Source: Rhodoferax sp. TH121 (GTDB lineage: Bacteria; Pseudomonadota; Gammaproteobacteria; Burkholderiales; Burkholderiaceae_C). From it: 64,000 nucleotides of DNA. The stretch is taken from positions 310,001 to 374,000 of the forward strand of contig NZ_NOXW01000019.1 in NCBI RefSeq assembly GCF_002251855.1. Direction: 5' to 3'. Shown here one piece after another: positions 19,008 to 27,753 of this stretch; the first letter of the stretch is position 1, and every line of letters begins with the position of its first letter. Made by a program: the position numbers and the translations under genes. The notes beneath the pieces were generated by a model that did not search any database, was not told the origin of the DNA, and saw nothing but the letters and a program-made list of their open reading frames with translations.

Positions 19008-19927
19008 TGGATTCCTACGCTCTGCTCATTGCAGCCACCCTGAACGCGGGCACCGTGCTGGCGATTGCCTCGCTGGGTCTCCTGATCAACGAAAAAGCCG
19101 GCATCGTGAACCTGGGCGCCGAGGGCATGATGTTATGCGCCGCCATTGCGGGTTTTGCCGCGGTGGTGCACACCGGCAGCGACATGGCCGGCTTTGCCGC
19201 CGGCATGGCCGCGGGCGCCGTGATGGCCGCCATCTTTGGCGTGCTGGTGATCTGGCTGAACACCAACCAGTACGCCACCGGTCTGGCGCTCAGTTTGTTT
19301 GGTGGCGGCTTTTCGGCCTTTGCGGGTATTTCGTATGTGCAGGAAAAAATGCCCGACCGACCCAGCTTTGCCATTCCCGGGCTGGCCGACATTCCTTTTG
19401 TGGGGCCCGCCCTGTTCCGCCACCATCCCATGGTCTACCTGACCGTGTTGTTTGCGCTGGCGCTGATCTGGTTCCTGTACCGCACCCGCGCTGGGTTGAT
19501 CCTGCGCAGCGTGGGCGAAAGCCCCGAGTCAGCCCACGCCCTGGGCTACCCGGTGCGCGGCATCCGCTTGGCCGCCGTGGTGGTGGGCGGGGCGCTGTGC
19601 GGGCTGGCGGGTGCTTATATTTCCGTCATCTACACGCCCTTGTGGGTAGAGGGCATGGTGGCTGGCAAGGGCTGGATCGCGCTGGCGCTGACGACTTTTG
19701 CCACTTGGCGCCCGGCGCGGGTCTTGCTTGGGGCTTACCTGTTCGGTGGCGTGACCATGTTGCAGTTCCACCTGCAGGGTATTGGGGTAGAGGTGCCCAG
19801 CCAATTCTTGACCATGCTGCCCTATGTGGCGACCATCGTGGTGTTGGCGCTGATCTCTCGCAATCCCCGCTGGATTCGGATTAATATGCCGGCTTCCATT
19901 GGCAAGCCGTTCTATCCGGGTTCCTGA
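19007..19927 (+). CDS. ABC transporter permease (BPD_transp_2), subunit 2
   Basis: 306-residue hydrophobic permease. LGLLINEKAGIVNLGAEGMM is the typical motif of the second permease in BMP-type nucleoside importers, and GESPESAHALGYPV is the cytoplasmic coupling segment. Its start overlaps the preceding stop codon by one base. It pairs with subunit 1 and is followed by the lipoprotein receptor gene after 45 bases. Confidence 0.92.
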   Translation: MDSYALLIAATLNAGTVLAIASLGLLINEKAGIVNLGAEGMMLCAAIAGFAAVVHTGSDMAGFAAGMAAGAVMAAIFGVLVIWLNTNQYATGLALSLFGGGFSAFAGISYVQEKMPDRPSFAIPGLADIPFVGPALFRHHPMVYLTVLFALALIWFLYRTRAGLILRSVGESPESAHALGYPVRGIRLAAVVVGGALCGLAGAYISVIYTPLWVEGMVAGKGWIALALTTFATWRPARVLLGAYLFGGVTMLQFHLQGIGVEVPSQFLTMLPYVATIVVLALISRNPRWIRINMPASIGKPFYPGS

Positions 19928-19972
19928 TCCTGGTTTCCGTTCGTTTTTTCGTGTTTTTTAAAAGGAAGTGAC

Positions 19973-21130
19973 ATGACAGATTTGCAAAAACGTTCACTGC
20001 TCAAAATCGCGGCCCTGACTGCGGTGGCGAGCGCAGCCCTGGTGGGTTGCGGCAAGAAGGAAGAGCCGGCTCCTGCGCCCGCTCCTGCGCCCGCAGCTTC
20101 TGCCCCTGCACCCAAGCCAGAGCCCCTGAAAATCGCGTTCGCCTACGTTGGCCCTGTGGGCGACGGCGGCTGGACCTTTGCCCACGACAACGGTCGCAAG
20201 GCGCTGGAAAAGGAATTCGGCGACAAGATCGTCACCTCCTTCGTGGAAAACGTGCCTGAATCGGCTGATGCTGAGCGCGTGATCCGTGAAATGGCCAGCA
20301 GCGGCAACAAGCTGGTGTTCGGTACTACCTTCGGTTACATGGAGCCCATGCTCAAGTTGGCGCCCGAATTCAAGGACGTGAAGTTCGAGCATGCCACCGG
20401 CTACAAACAAGCCGACAACATGCGCACTTACGACAGCCGCACGTACGAAGGTGCGTACATGGCGGGTGTGATCGCTGGCAAGATGACAAAGACCAACACG
20501 CTGGGCGTGGTGGCTTCCATCCCAATTCCTGAAGTGATCCGCAACATCAACAGCTTCACCCTGGGCGCCCAAAGCAGCAACCCCAAGGTCAAGACCAAAG
20601 TGGTGTGGGTGAACGGCTGGTTCGATCCTCCCAAGGAAACCGAAGCCGCAACGTCCCTGATCAACGGTGGCGCTGACGTGCTGTTCCAAAACACCGACTC
20701 TCCTGCCGTCTTGAAGACTGCCGAAGCCAAGGGCAAGCGCGCCTTCGGTTGGGATTCCGACATGACCGCCTACGGCCCCAAGGCCCACCTGGCGTCTGCC
20801 ATCATCAACTGGGGTCCTTACTACATCAAGGCCACCAAGGACGCACTGGAAGGCACTTGGACTGGCAATAGCGGTGTGTGGTGGGGTGTGAAGGAAGGCG
20901 CGATTGACATCGTGTCCGTGGCCGAAGACGTGCCTGCAGAAACCAAAGCCAAGGTCGAAGAAGTGAAGAAGGGCCTGGCTGAAGGTACCTTCGCGATCTG
21001 GAAGGGTCCTCTGAAAGACAACACTGGCAAGGAAGTGCTGAAAGACGGCGAAACTGCCGACGACAAGTTCCTGTCGGGCGTGAACTTCTACGTCAAGGGC
21101 GTGGAAGGCAAGGTTCCCGGCGCCAAGTAA
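19973..21130 (+). CDS. BMP-family nucleoside-binding lipoprotein
   Basis: 385 residues. The signal ends in a lipobox, ALVGC, with the lipidated cysteine at about residue 26, then a flexible Pro-Ala repeat linker (about 31-48) before the BMP/PnrA fold (FAYVGPVGDGGWTFAHDNGR, GTTFGYMEP, WGPYYIKATKDALEGTW). Such proteins bind purine nucleosides and deliver them to the permease pair encoded just upstream. An AGGAAGTG site precedes the ATG. A strong hairpin terminator follows. Codon use appears more biased than in neighbours, suggesting high expression. Confidence 0.94.
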   Translation: MTDLQKRSLLKIAALTAVASAALVGCGKKEEPAPAPAPAPAASAPAPKPEPLKIAFAYVGPVGDGGWTFAHDNGRKALEKEFGDKIVTSFVENVPESADAERVIREMASSGNKLVFGTTFGYMEPMLKLAPEFKDVKFEHATGYKQADNMRTYDSRTYEGAYMAGVIAGKMTKTNTLGVVASIPIPEVIRNINSFTLGAQSSNPKVKTKVVWVNGWFDPPKETEAATSLINGGADVLFQNTDSPAVLKTAEAKGKRAFGWDSDMTAYGPKAHLASAIINWGPYYIKATKDALEGTWTGNSGVWWGVKEGAIDIVSVAEDVPAETKAKVEEVKKGLAEGTFAIWKGPLKDNTGKEVLKDGETADDKFLSGVNFYVKGVEGKVPGAK

Positions 21131-21150
21131 TTGGCGGTGGACTGAACGAA

Positions 21151-21176
21151 GGGCCGCCTACGAGCGGCCCTTTTTT
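21151..21176 (+). terminator. Rho-independent terminator after the ABC operon
   Basis: GGGCCGC (21151-21157), a six-base loop and GCGGCCC (21164-21170) form a perfect seven-pair stem followed by TTTTTT. It ends the ATPase-permease-lipoprotein operon. Confidence 0.9.
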
Positions 21177-21198
21177 GTTGGCAGGCAAGGATTGAGGC

Positions 21199-22194
21199 AT
21201 GGATACCGTGAGCAAAGAAGCCACTCTGTGGCACCCCGTGGCATTGAGCACCGATGTGGGACAGGCGCCACTGGGCGTGCTTCTGCTGGGCCAAGCCGTA
21301 GTGCTGTGGCGCAATAGCGCGCACCAGATCCACGCTTGGGCTGACCAGTGCCCGCACCGCGGTGCCCAGTTGTCACTGGGGCGGGTGTGTGGGGACCGGC
21401 TGGAATGCCCGTATCACGGCTGGCAGTTCGACGGGCGCGGACAGTGTGTGCATGTGCCAGCCTTGCCGCAGTTTGTGCCGCCGGCCACGCATGCGGCGCG
21501 GCGCTTCTCTGCCTGTGAGCGTTATGGCTTGGTCTGGATCTGCTTGCAGGCGGAAGCAGACGCCGCTCTGATCCCTGTGTTCGCGGCAGATGCCGATGCG
21601 CAGCTGCGTACGGTCAACTGCGGACCCTACGACGTGGCGACGAGTGCGCCACGCATCATCGAGAATTTTTTGGACATGGCCCATTTTGGTTTTGTCCACG
21701 ACGGATGGCTGGGCATGCGTGAAGCCACCGCCATTGACGACTACACCGTGGAGGATACGCCCACCGGTTTGCGCGCCACCCAGTGCAAGGCCTGGCAACC
21801 GCAGAGCAATGTGCACTCCACCGCGCCCGCGCAGGTGGAGTACACCTACGAGGTGCTGGCGCCCTACACCGCGGTGCTCACCAAGGTGCCGGATGCCGCC
21901 AGCGTGGCGCTGCAAGGCTTTCGTGAATCGATTGGATTGTTTATCTGCCCCATCACCCCCGAGAGCAGCCGTGTCTGGTTTCGCCTGGCCATGGCGGACT
22001 TTGAGTCGCCCGACAACAAACTTCAAGATTTCCAGCACACTATCTTTATGCAGGACAAGCCGGTGTTGGAGTCCCAACGGCCGCAGCGCTTGCCACTGGA
22101 TGTGCGCGCCGAAGTGCACACGGCAGCGGACAAGGCATCGTCCGCCTACCGCCGTTTTTTGAAACAAGAGAACATTACTTTTGGAGTCTGCTGA
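21199..22194 (+). CDS. Rieske non-haem iron oxygenase, alpha-type subunit
   Basis: 331 residues. The Rieske [2Fe-2S] ligands are C51/H53 (QCPHRGAQ) and C70/H73 (ECPYHGWQF). The catalytic domain has NFLDMAHFGFVHDGW, giving bridging D159 and iron ligands H162 and H167. It resembles VanA-type oxygenases and, in size and layout, methylxanthine N-demethylases. No reductase gene is adjacent. The stop overlaps the adenine deaminase start (TGATG), which ties it to purine metabolism. The substrate is unknown: a modified purine, or a ring-opening substrate downstream of urate, are possibilities by context only. Confidence 0.88.
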   Translation: MDTVSKEATLWHPVALSTDVGQAPLGVLLLGQAVVLWRNSAHQIHAWADQCPHRGAQLSLGRVCGDRLECPYHGWQFDGRGQCVHVPALPQFVPPATHAARRFSACERYGLVWICLQAEADAALIPVFAADADAQLRTVNCGPYDVATSAPRIIENFLDMAHFGFVHDGWLGMREATAIDDYTVEDTPTGLRATQCKAWQPQSNVHSTAPAQVEYTYEVLAPYTAVLTKVPDAASVALQGFRESIGLFICPITPESSRVWFRLAMADFESPDNKLQDFQHTIFMQDKPVLESQRPQRLPLDVRAEVHTAADKASSAYRRFLKQENITFGVC

Positions 22195-23243
22195 TGGCTA
22201 CCTATCCGACTGTCAAATCCGTTGCCGCTGACCGCATGCCTGCGCTCTTACGCGCCATGCCCAAGGCTGAGCTGCACATGCACATCGAAGGCTCGCTGGA
22301 GCCCGAGCTGATGTTTGCACTGGCCAAGCGCAACAACGTGCCCCTGCGTTTCCCCAGCGAACAGGCGTTGCGCGACGCCTATGTGTTCAACAACTTGCAA
22401 GAGTTTCTGGACATCTACCACGAGGGCACCATGGTGCTGAAGTCCGAGCAGGACTTCTATGACATGACCTGCGCCTACTTGGCGCGTGCGCAGGCCGACA
22501 ACGTGCTGCACACCGAAATCTTTTTCGACACGCAAACGCACACCGGCCATGGCCTGAGTGCTGATGTCGTCATCAATGGCCTGTACCGGGCCTGTGCGGA
22601 TGCGCCCGCCAAATTCGGCATTACGGCCTCGTTGATCTTGTGCTTCCTGCGCCACCTGAGCGAGGAAGAAGCCTTTGAATGCCTGGAACAGGCGCTGCCG
22701 TTGCGCGACAAGATCGTGGGCATTGGTTTGGCGTCCAGCGAAGTGGGGCATCCGCCTGAGAAATTTGCCAAGGTCTATGCGCGCGCCAAACAACTGGGCT
22801 TTCGCCTGGTGGCCCACGCCGGCGAAGAGGCACCCCCCGCCTACATCTGGAGCGCACTGGATGTGCTCAAGGTGGAGCGCATCGACCACGGTGTGCAAGC
22901 CATCCACGACGCAGCGCTGATGCAGCGCCTTGCCAAAGACAAGATGCCGCTCACCGTGTGTCCGCTGTCCAACTTGAAGTTGCGCGTATTCCCCACGCTA
23001 AAACAACACAACATCGGCACTATGCTGGACGCTGGCATCATGGCCACAGTCAATTCCGATGACCCGGCCTACTTTGGTGGCTACATCAACGAGAACTTCA
23101 CCCAGACTTTTGCGGCCTTGGGCCTGACCGCACAACACGCCTACACGCTCGCACGCAACAGCTTTGAGGCCAGTTTCATCGACGCGTCCGTACGGGCCCG
23201 CTATGTAGACCGGCTTGACGCCACGTTTGCCAACTTCACCTGA
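22194..23243 (+). CDS. Adenine deaminase (adenosine deaminase superfamily)
   Basis: 349 residues. Metal ligands H28/H30 (AELHMHIEGSLEPE), VAHAGEE, the catalytic histidine region RIDHGVQ and the aspartates in VNSDDPAYFGG are present. NNLQEFLDIY and FFDTQTHTGHG are close to the Pseudomonas PA0148-type adenine deaminase rather than to true adenosine deaminases, so adenine to hypoxanthine is the likely reaction, feeding xanthine dehydrogenase. Coupled to the Rieske gene by a TGATG overlap. Its 3' end overlaps the convergent membrane-protein gene by 43 bases. Confidence 0.9.
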   Translation: MATYPTVKSVAADRMPALLRAMPKAELHMHIEGSLEPELMFALAKRNNVPLRFPSEQALRDAYVFNNLQEFLDIYHEGTMVLKSEQDFYDMTCAYLARAQADNVLHTEIFFDTQTHTGHGLSADVVINGLYRACADAPAKFGITASLILCFLRHLSEEEAFECLEQALPLRDKIVGIGLASSEVGHPPEKFAKVYARAKQLGFRLVAHAGEEAPPAYIWSALDVLKVERIDHGVQAIHDAALMQRLAKDKMPLTVCPLSNLKLRVFPTLKQHNIGTMLDAGIMATVNSDDPAYFGGYINENFTQTFAALGLTAQHAYTLARNSFEASFIDASVRARYVDRLDATFANFT

Positions 23244-23623
23244 TTGGCGCGACCCGCAAAGTAGCCGGCATACAGCAGCACAAAGAGGCTGTCCACGGCT
23301 ACCGCTATGCCGGCCTGGTGTTGCAACAGGGCGCCGCCCTGCGTCAGCACCAGGCTGACAAAAGCCAGCTTGCTGGTGCCAGCCACCGCCAGCACCAGCG
23401 GGCGCTGCGCAGGGTGGTAAGCGCCATAGAGCAGCATGCCGCCAACCAGGGTGATCAATACCGCCCAGCTGCGCACCACCACCTCCGCCACTGGGCCTTG
23501 CAAACTGCTCCCGAACTGGCTGCTTAACGCGGCCTGGGGCGCGATGGCTGCATACAGCATGGTGCAGGTGAGGACACCCGAGAGCAGCATGATTCCTTTG
23601 ATATGGCGTGTGGTCCAGAGCAT
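23201..23623 (-). CDS. Small integral membrane protein
   Basis: 140 residues with four predicted membrane segments (starting IMLLSGVLTCTMLYA, WAVLITLVGGMLLYGAY, PLVLAVAGTSKLAFVSLVL, VDSLFVLLYAGYF). No characterised family is recognised. It is divergent from the LysR gene at 23688 and so may be its target. It overlaps the adenine deaminase gene tail to tail by 43 bases. Confidence 0.7.
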   Translation of the reverse strand: MLWTTRHIKGIMLLSGVLTCTMLYAAIAPQAALSSQFGSSLQGPVAEVVVRSWAVLITLVGGMLLYGAYHPAQRPLVLAVAGTSKLAFVSLVLTQGGALLQHQAGIAVAVDSLFVLLYAGYFAGRANQVKLANVASSRST

Positions 23624-23687
23624 GACAATGTGCGAAGTGCAAAAGCCTGAACTCTATTGCTGCCAATTTATCGCGTAAAGAAGCACA

Positions 23688-24617
23688 ATGGCATTACATT
23701 CATTCCATATGCGAAAGAATGTGAAAACCCCGAGCTTGCCGGCTTTGCAGGCGTTTCGCCGTGTCGTGGAGTTGCGGTCATTCCAGGCAGCGGCTGATGC
23801 GCTGGGAGTGAGTGGTGGCACTGTGAGCAAACTGGTGGCGCAGCTCGAGCGGGACGTGGGCGTGCGTCTGCTCCAACGCACGACCCGCACGCTGGGCGTT
23901 ACTGAAGAGGGTATGGGCCTGTATGCCACTGCAGTGCGTATGGACGAAGAACTGGCCGCAGGGCTGGACGAGGCGCGCCAACGCGCCGGCAGTGTGTCTG
24001 GCCTTCTCCGGGTGGCGGTGCCCACGTCGTTTGCTCTGATGTGGATGTCTCGGCGCATGCCAGTATTCATGGCGACTTATCCCCACATCATCTTGGACTT
24101 GTCCTTGAACGACAGCTTTGTGGATCTGGTTGCGCAGGGTTTTGACTGCGCTATCCGCATCGCCGGGCGCTTGCCAGACTCCGGTTTGGTGGCCCGGCCA
24201 TTGGGTCACACGGCCCAATTGCTTGTGGCTGCACCGGCTTATCTGGACATGGCACCACCGCTTCACTCGCCACAGGATCTGGCAGACCATGCCTGCATGG
24301 TCTACACCCAGACGAGCCAGCCGCTGGAGTGGCCTGCCGCGTCACCTGGCCAAGCGCCAGTGGTGGTGAGTGCGCACTACCGGGTGAACAACAGTGTGAT
24401 GCTGCGCGACGCCCTGTTGGCGGGGCAGGGGCTGGCACTCACGCCGCACTTTGTAGTGGCGGATTTGCTGGCCAGTGGGCAATTGCAGGAAGTGTTGTCC
24501 GCGCATCGCTTGCCCGGACTGACGGTGTACGGGGTGGTGCCACAGTCGCGCTATCTGCCGCGCAAGGTGCGGGCTTTTCTGGACTTCATGGCTGACGAAA
24601 TGGCTTTGGCGGCTTGA
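23688..24617 (+). CDS. LysR-family regulator (CrgA-like subgroup)
   Basis: 309 residues. The winged helix-turn-helix SFQAAADALGVSGGTVSKLVAQLERDVGVRLLQRTTR is followed by an effector domain typical of the CrgA/PecT-like subgroup (GLLRVAVPTSFALMWMSR, DLVAQGFDCAIRIAGRLPDS). An AAGAAG-like site precedes ATG 23688, and ATG 23709 is in frame. It is divergent from the 140-residue membrane protein, with a 64-base shared promoter. Target inferred only. Confidence 0.85.
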   Translation: MALHSFHMRKNVKTPSLPALQAFRRVVELRSFQAAADALGVSGGTVSKLVAQLERDVGVRLLQRTTRTLGVTEEGMGLYATAVRMDEELAAGLDEARQRAGSVSGLLRVAVPTSFALMWMSRRMPVFMATYPHIILDLSLNDSFVDLVAQGFDCAIRIAGRLPDSGLVARPLGHTAQLLVAAPAYLDMAPPLHSPQDLADHACMVYTQTSQPLEWPAASPGQAPVVVSAHYRVNNSVMLRDALLAGQGLALTPHFVVADLLASGQLQEVLSAHRLPGLTVYGVVPQSRYLPRKVRAFLDFMADEMALAA

Positions 24618-24627
24618 GTGTGGATGC

Positions 24628-25395
24628 TTATGCGGTTGCCGTGGAGGTGCCGTGTGCGTCCAGCATCTGCTGGCCGACGGCCCGAAAAGCCGGGTGGGGC
24701 GAGTGCTGCAGTTGCTCGCCGGCCAGGCGTTTGAAGCCCGGAGTGGCGGTCAAAGGTACCTTGTGCAGCCACTCCAGCGCTTCGTCCATCCGGCCGCGTG
24801 CGGCGAGCATGCTGGCATAGTTGTACTGGCCACGAAAGTCGCCGCCCCGTGCGCCGCCTTCGAACCAGCTAAACGCCGCGGCAGCGTCTTGTGCAACCAC
24901 ACGGCCATCTTCGTAAAAGAAGCCGATTTTGGTCATGGACTTGGCGTGGCCTAGGGCGGCTGCCTTGCGGTACCACTGCAGCGCTTCGGCCGCGTCTTGT
25001 GGCACACCTTGGCCCGTTGCCAGCAGGTTGGCGTAGTTGTACATGCCGGCGTCCAGGCCTTTGGCTGCAGCCTGTCGGTACCAGTGGGCAGCCGCCGCGC
25101 AGTCCTCACTGGCGCCCCAGCCGTTCTCAAAACAGCGGCCGGCCATATTGATGCCCATGGGGTGGCCCTGGGCTGCGGCCTTCAAAAACCAGGCCAATGC
25201 GCCCACCGGATCCCGGTCCAGCCCATGGCCGTTCAGCAGCCATTGGCCCAAGATGGTCTGTGCATCGGCGTGGCCCAGTCGAGCACAGTGCAGCATCCAT
25301 TGCGCCGAAGCCTCGGGCTCGCCGGCTATCACAGTCTGCCAGTCTGTGGATGTCCAGCTCGCCAGTTCATGGGCAGATTCGGGGAAAGAACGCAT
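24628..25395 (-). CDS. Sel1-repeat (TPR-like) protein
   Basis: About 255 residues from MRSFPESAHEL. Five or more Sel1-like repeats are visible (ADAQTILGQWLLNGHGL, PMGINMAGRCFENGWGA, AGMYNYANLLATGQGV, AKSMTKIGFFYEDGRVV), which form a helical scaffold for protein binding. No signal peptide. The frame continues upstream to 25443, but that start would lie inside a Fur-like box, so ATG 25395 is preferred. The Fur-like site suggests iron regulation; related genes often sit beside TonB or siderophore systems, none of which is seen here. Confidence 0.82.
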   Translation of the reverse strand: MRSFPESAHELASWTSTDWQTVIAGEPEASAQWMLHCARLGHADAQTILGQWLLNGHGLDRDPVGALAWFLKAAAQGHPMGINMAGRCFENGWGASEDCAAAAHWYRQAAAKGLDAGMYNYANLLATGQGVPQDAAEALQWYRKAAALGHAKSMTKIGFFYEDGRVVAQDAAAAFSWFEGGARGGDFRGQYNYASMLAARGRMDEALEWLHKVPLTATPGFKRLAGEQLQHSPHPAFRAVGQQMLDAHGTSTATA

Positions 25396-25424
25396 GGGAT
25401 GGGGCCTATCGAAATTGCTCAATT

Positions 25425-25442
25425 GAACAAGAATTGTTCTCA
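25425..25442 (-). promoter_or_regulatory. Fur-like box upstream of the Sel1 gene
   Basis: On the minus strand TGAGAACAATTCTTG (25442-25428) matches the Fur 7-1-7 pattern TGAGAAT-N-ATTCTCA at 11 of 14 defined positions. It overlaps a perfect dyad, GAACAA-GAA-TTGTTC (25425-25439). It lies 30-50 bases before the chosen start. Confidence 0.55.
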
Positions 25443-25529
25443 ATTATGCCGTGTAGCGTAAACTACTGCCCCGGCGCTGCTGCCCTGAAGCGCTGGTTTC
25501 TATGTCTCAGGGCCATGTAGAGGACTACC

Positions 25530-26633
25530 ATGTATAAAAACCTCGCTGCCACGCTCGTGGCCGCTTGTTGTTTTCTGTTGGCGCCATCGGCGGCCATTTC
25601 CCAAACCACACCCCCTGCCAAGGACCAGCCGCTCAAGGTCGGCTTTGTCTATGTGACGCCGCTGGGCGAGGCGGGCTGGGTGCGCCAGCACGAAGAAGGG
25701 CGCCAGGCCGTGGTCGCCGCGCTGGGCGCCAAGGTGCAGACCACGTATGTGGAAAACGTGGCCGAAGGCCCGGATTCCGAGCGCGTGATCCGCGACCTGG
25801 CGCGCCAGGGCTACCGACTCATCTTCACCCCCAGCTTTGGTTACATGGAGCCCACGCTCAAGGTGGCGCAGGAGTTCCCGGACGTGAAGTTCGAGTCCAT
25901 CACCGGCTACAAGACCTCACCCAACGTGGCCACCGCCAATGCACGCTACTACGAAGGCCGCTACCTCGCTGGCGTGGCTGCGGGCCGCATGACCAAGAGC
26001 AACCTGGCTGGCTACGTGGCAGGCTTTCCCATCCCCGAGGTGCTGCAGGGCATCAACGCCTTTACCTTGGGCATGCGCTCGGTCAACCCGCAGGCGCAGG
26101 TCAAGGTGGTGTGGCTGGGCGAGTGGTTCAACCCACCGCGCGAGCGCGATGCCGCCATGACGCTGTTCAACCAGGGTGTGGACGCGATGGCATTCCACAC
26201 TGGCTCCACCGCCGTGATGGCCGCTGCCCAAGAGCGCGGCAAGCTGGCCGTGGCTTACCACTCCGACATGCGCAAGGTCGCGCCCGACGCGCAGCTGATC
26301 GCCGTCACCCACCAGTGGGGCGCTTATTACACAGCCCGTACCCAAGCGGTGCTGGATGGCTCTTGGAAGAGTGGCAACGTGTGGGGCGGTGTGAAGGAAG
26401 GCATGATCCGCGTGGGCGACTTTGGCACCAAGGTGCCCAAGACTGTGCAGGCCGAAGTGCTGCAGCGTCAGAAAGACATTGCTGCCGGCAAGCTGCATCC
26501 TTTTGCCGCCAGTACGGACGTGCTGGACAACGAAGGCAAGCTGGTGATTGCCAAGGGCAAGACGCTGAGCGATGCCGACATCCTGGGTATGAACTGGCTG
26601 GTGGCCGGCGTGCAGGGCAAGCTCAGCCACTAG
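25530..26633 (+). CDS. Second BMP-family substrate-binding protein
   Basis: 367 residues with a Sec signal (MYKNLAATLVAACCFLLAPSAAISQ) but no convincing lipobox, so probably a free periplasmic protein. The BMP fold is shared with the lipoprotein at 19973 (FVYVTPLGEAGWVRQHEEGRQ, TPSFGYMEP, HQWGAYYTARTQAVLDGSW). No permease or ATPase is adjacent; it may use the transporter at 16346-19927. The queE start follows nine bases after its stop, so it is in an operon with queuosine-precursor genes and guanine deaminase. The ligand is likely a purine nucleoside or base, but could be a 7-deazapurine. Confidence 0.88.
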   Translation: MYKNLAATLVAACCFLLAPSAAISQTTPPAKDQPLKVGFVYVTPLGEAGWVRQHEEGRQAVVAALGAKVQTTYVENVAEGPDSERVIRDLARQGYRLIFTPSFGYMEPTLKVAQEFPDVKFESITGYKTSPNVATANARYYEGRYLAGVAAGRMTKSNLAGYVAGFPIPEVLQGINAFTLGMRSVNPQAQVKVVWLGEWFNPPRERDAAMTLFNQGVDAMAFHTGSTAVMAAAQERGKLAVAYHSDMRKVAPDAQLIAVTHQWGAYYTARTQAVLDGSWKSGNVWGGVKEGMIRVGDFGTKVPKTVQAEVLQRQKDIAAGKLHPFAASTDVLDNEGKLVIAKGKTLSDADILGMNWLVAGVQGKLSH

Positions 26634-26642
26634 GGGCCCGCG

Positions 26643-27278
26643 ATGACCTACCAAGTCAAGGAAATCTTCTACACCCTGCAGGGCGAGGGCTCCAATGCGG
26701 GACGCCCCGCCGTGTTCTGCCGGTTTGCAGGTTGCAACCTCTGGACCGGCCGCGAGCAGGACCGCGCCACCGCTGTCTGCCACTTTTGCGACACCGACTT
26801 TGTGGGCACTGACGGCACGCTGGGCGGCAAGTTCAAAACGGCTGCAGAACTGGCCGAGCGCATTGCCGCGCAGTGGCCCGACACCGATGCGGCGAACCGC
26901 TTTGTGGTGATGACCGGCGGTGAGCCGCTGCTGCAGGTGGATTCGGAGCTGATTGATGCCCTGCATGCCCAGGGCTTCCAGATCGCCGTGGAAACCAATG
27001 GCACGGTCAAAGCACCTGAGGGCATCGACTGGATCTGCGTGAGCCCCAAGGCGGGCTCCACCTGGGTGCAGCGCAGCGGGCACGAACTGAAGCTGGTGTG
27101 GCCCCAGCCGGGCATCACTCTGGCCGAGTGCGAGTCGGCGGATTTTGAACACCGCTACCTGCAACCCATGGACAACATCCTGCGTGCCGACAACACCCGT
27201 GTCTGCATCGCCCAGTGCCTAGAGCGCCCGCAGTGGCGCCTGTCCCTGCAAACCCACAAGATCACTGGCATCCGATGA
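26643..27278 (+). CDS. queE: 7-carboxy-7-deazaguanine synthase (radical SAM)
   Basis: 211 residues. Converts 6-carboxytetrahydropterin to 7-carboxy-7-deazaguanine in queuosine biosynthesis. The cluster motif is C31-x14-C46-x2-C49 (GCNLW ... AVCHFCDTDF), the expanded CX14CX2C form known for Burkholderia QueE rather than the usual CX3CX2C. VVMTGGEPLLQ is the SAM-binding GGE segment. It overlaps queD by four bases (ATGA). Confidence 0.95.
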   Translation: MTYQVKEIFYTLQGEGSNAGRPAVFCRFAGCNLWTGREQDRATAVCHFCDTDFVGTDGTLGGKFKTAAELAERIAAQWPDTDAANRFVVMTGGEPLLQVDSELIDALHAQGFQIAVETNGTVKAPEGIDWICVSPKAGSTWVQRSGHELKLVWPQPGITLAECESADFEHRYLQPMDNILRADNTRVCIAQCLERPQWRLSLQTHKITGIR

Positions 27279-27679
27279 CCCAAGCACCCGCCATTCCTAT
27301 TCCTCGCCGCTGTGAGGTGAGTCAGAAGTTTTTCTTCGATGCCGCCCACACCTTGAAGCGCACGCTGGACGATGCCGAAGAGGTGGCCGGCAGCCGACGC
27401 ATTCACGGCCACACATACCACGCCGAAGTGACCGTGGCCGGCAATGCCGACGAAGACACCGGCATGGTGGTCGACTTGGGCCACCTGCGCAACGCGATTG
27501 CCGTGCTGCGCCCGCAGCTGGACCACCACCTGCTGGACGAAGTGGAGGGGCTGGGGCCGCCCACGCTGGAAAACCTGGCCGCCTTCATCTGGCGCGCCAT
27601 GGCCAGGGAGTTCAGCGGCCTGTGGCAGGTGCGCGTGTGGCGCGAGGGAATTGGCGACAGCTGCACCCTGCGTGCCTGA
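27275..27679 (+). CDS. queD: 6-carboxytetrahydropterin synthase
   Basis: 134 residues from ATG 27275, which overlaps the queE stop. Makes 6-carboxytetrahydropterin from dihydroneopterin triphosphate. Zinc ligands are in FFDAAHTL and RIHGHTYHAEV. The acidic and aspartate-rich MVVDLGHLR and LDHHLLDE segments complete the active site. Supplies the substrate of QueE; the queC and queF genes are not in this window. Confidence 0.93.
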   Translation: MTQAPAIPIPRRCEVSQKFFFDAAHTLKRTLDDAEEVAGSRRIHGHTYHAEVTVAGNADEDTGMVVDLGHLRNAIAVLRPQLDHHLLDEVEGLGPPTLENLAAFIWRAMAREFSGLWQVRVWREGIGDSCTLRA

Positions 27680-27753
27680 ACGCGGGCTCGCCCCATAAAG
27701 GCTATTGGCCTGCTGGTATGGACATTGCTGCGCTGCCCCGTATGCTTGCCCCC

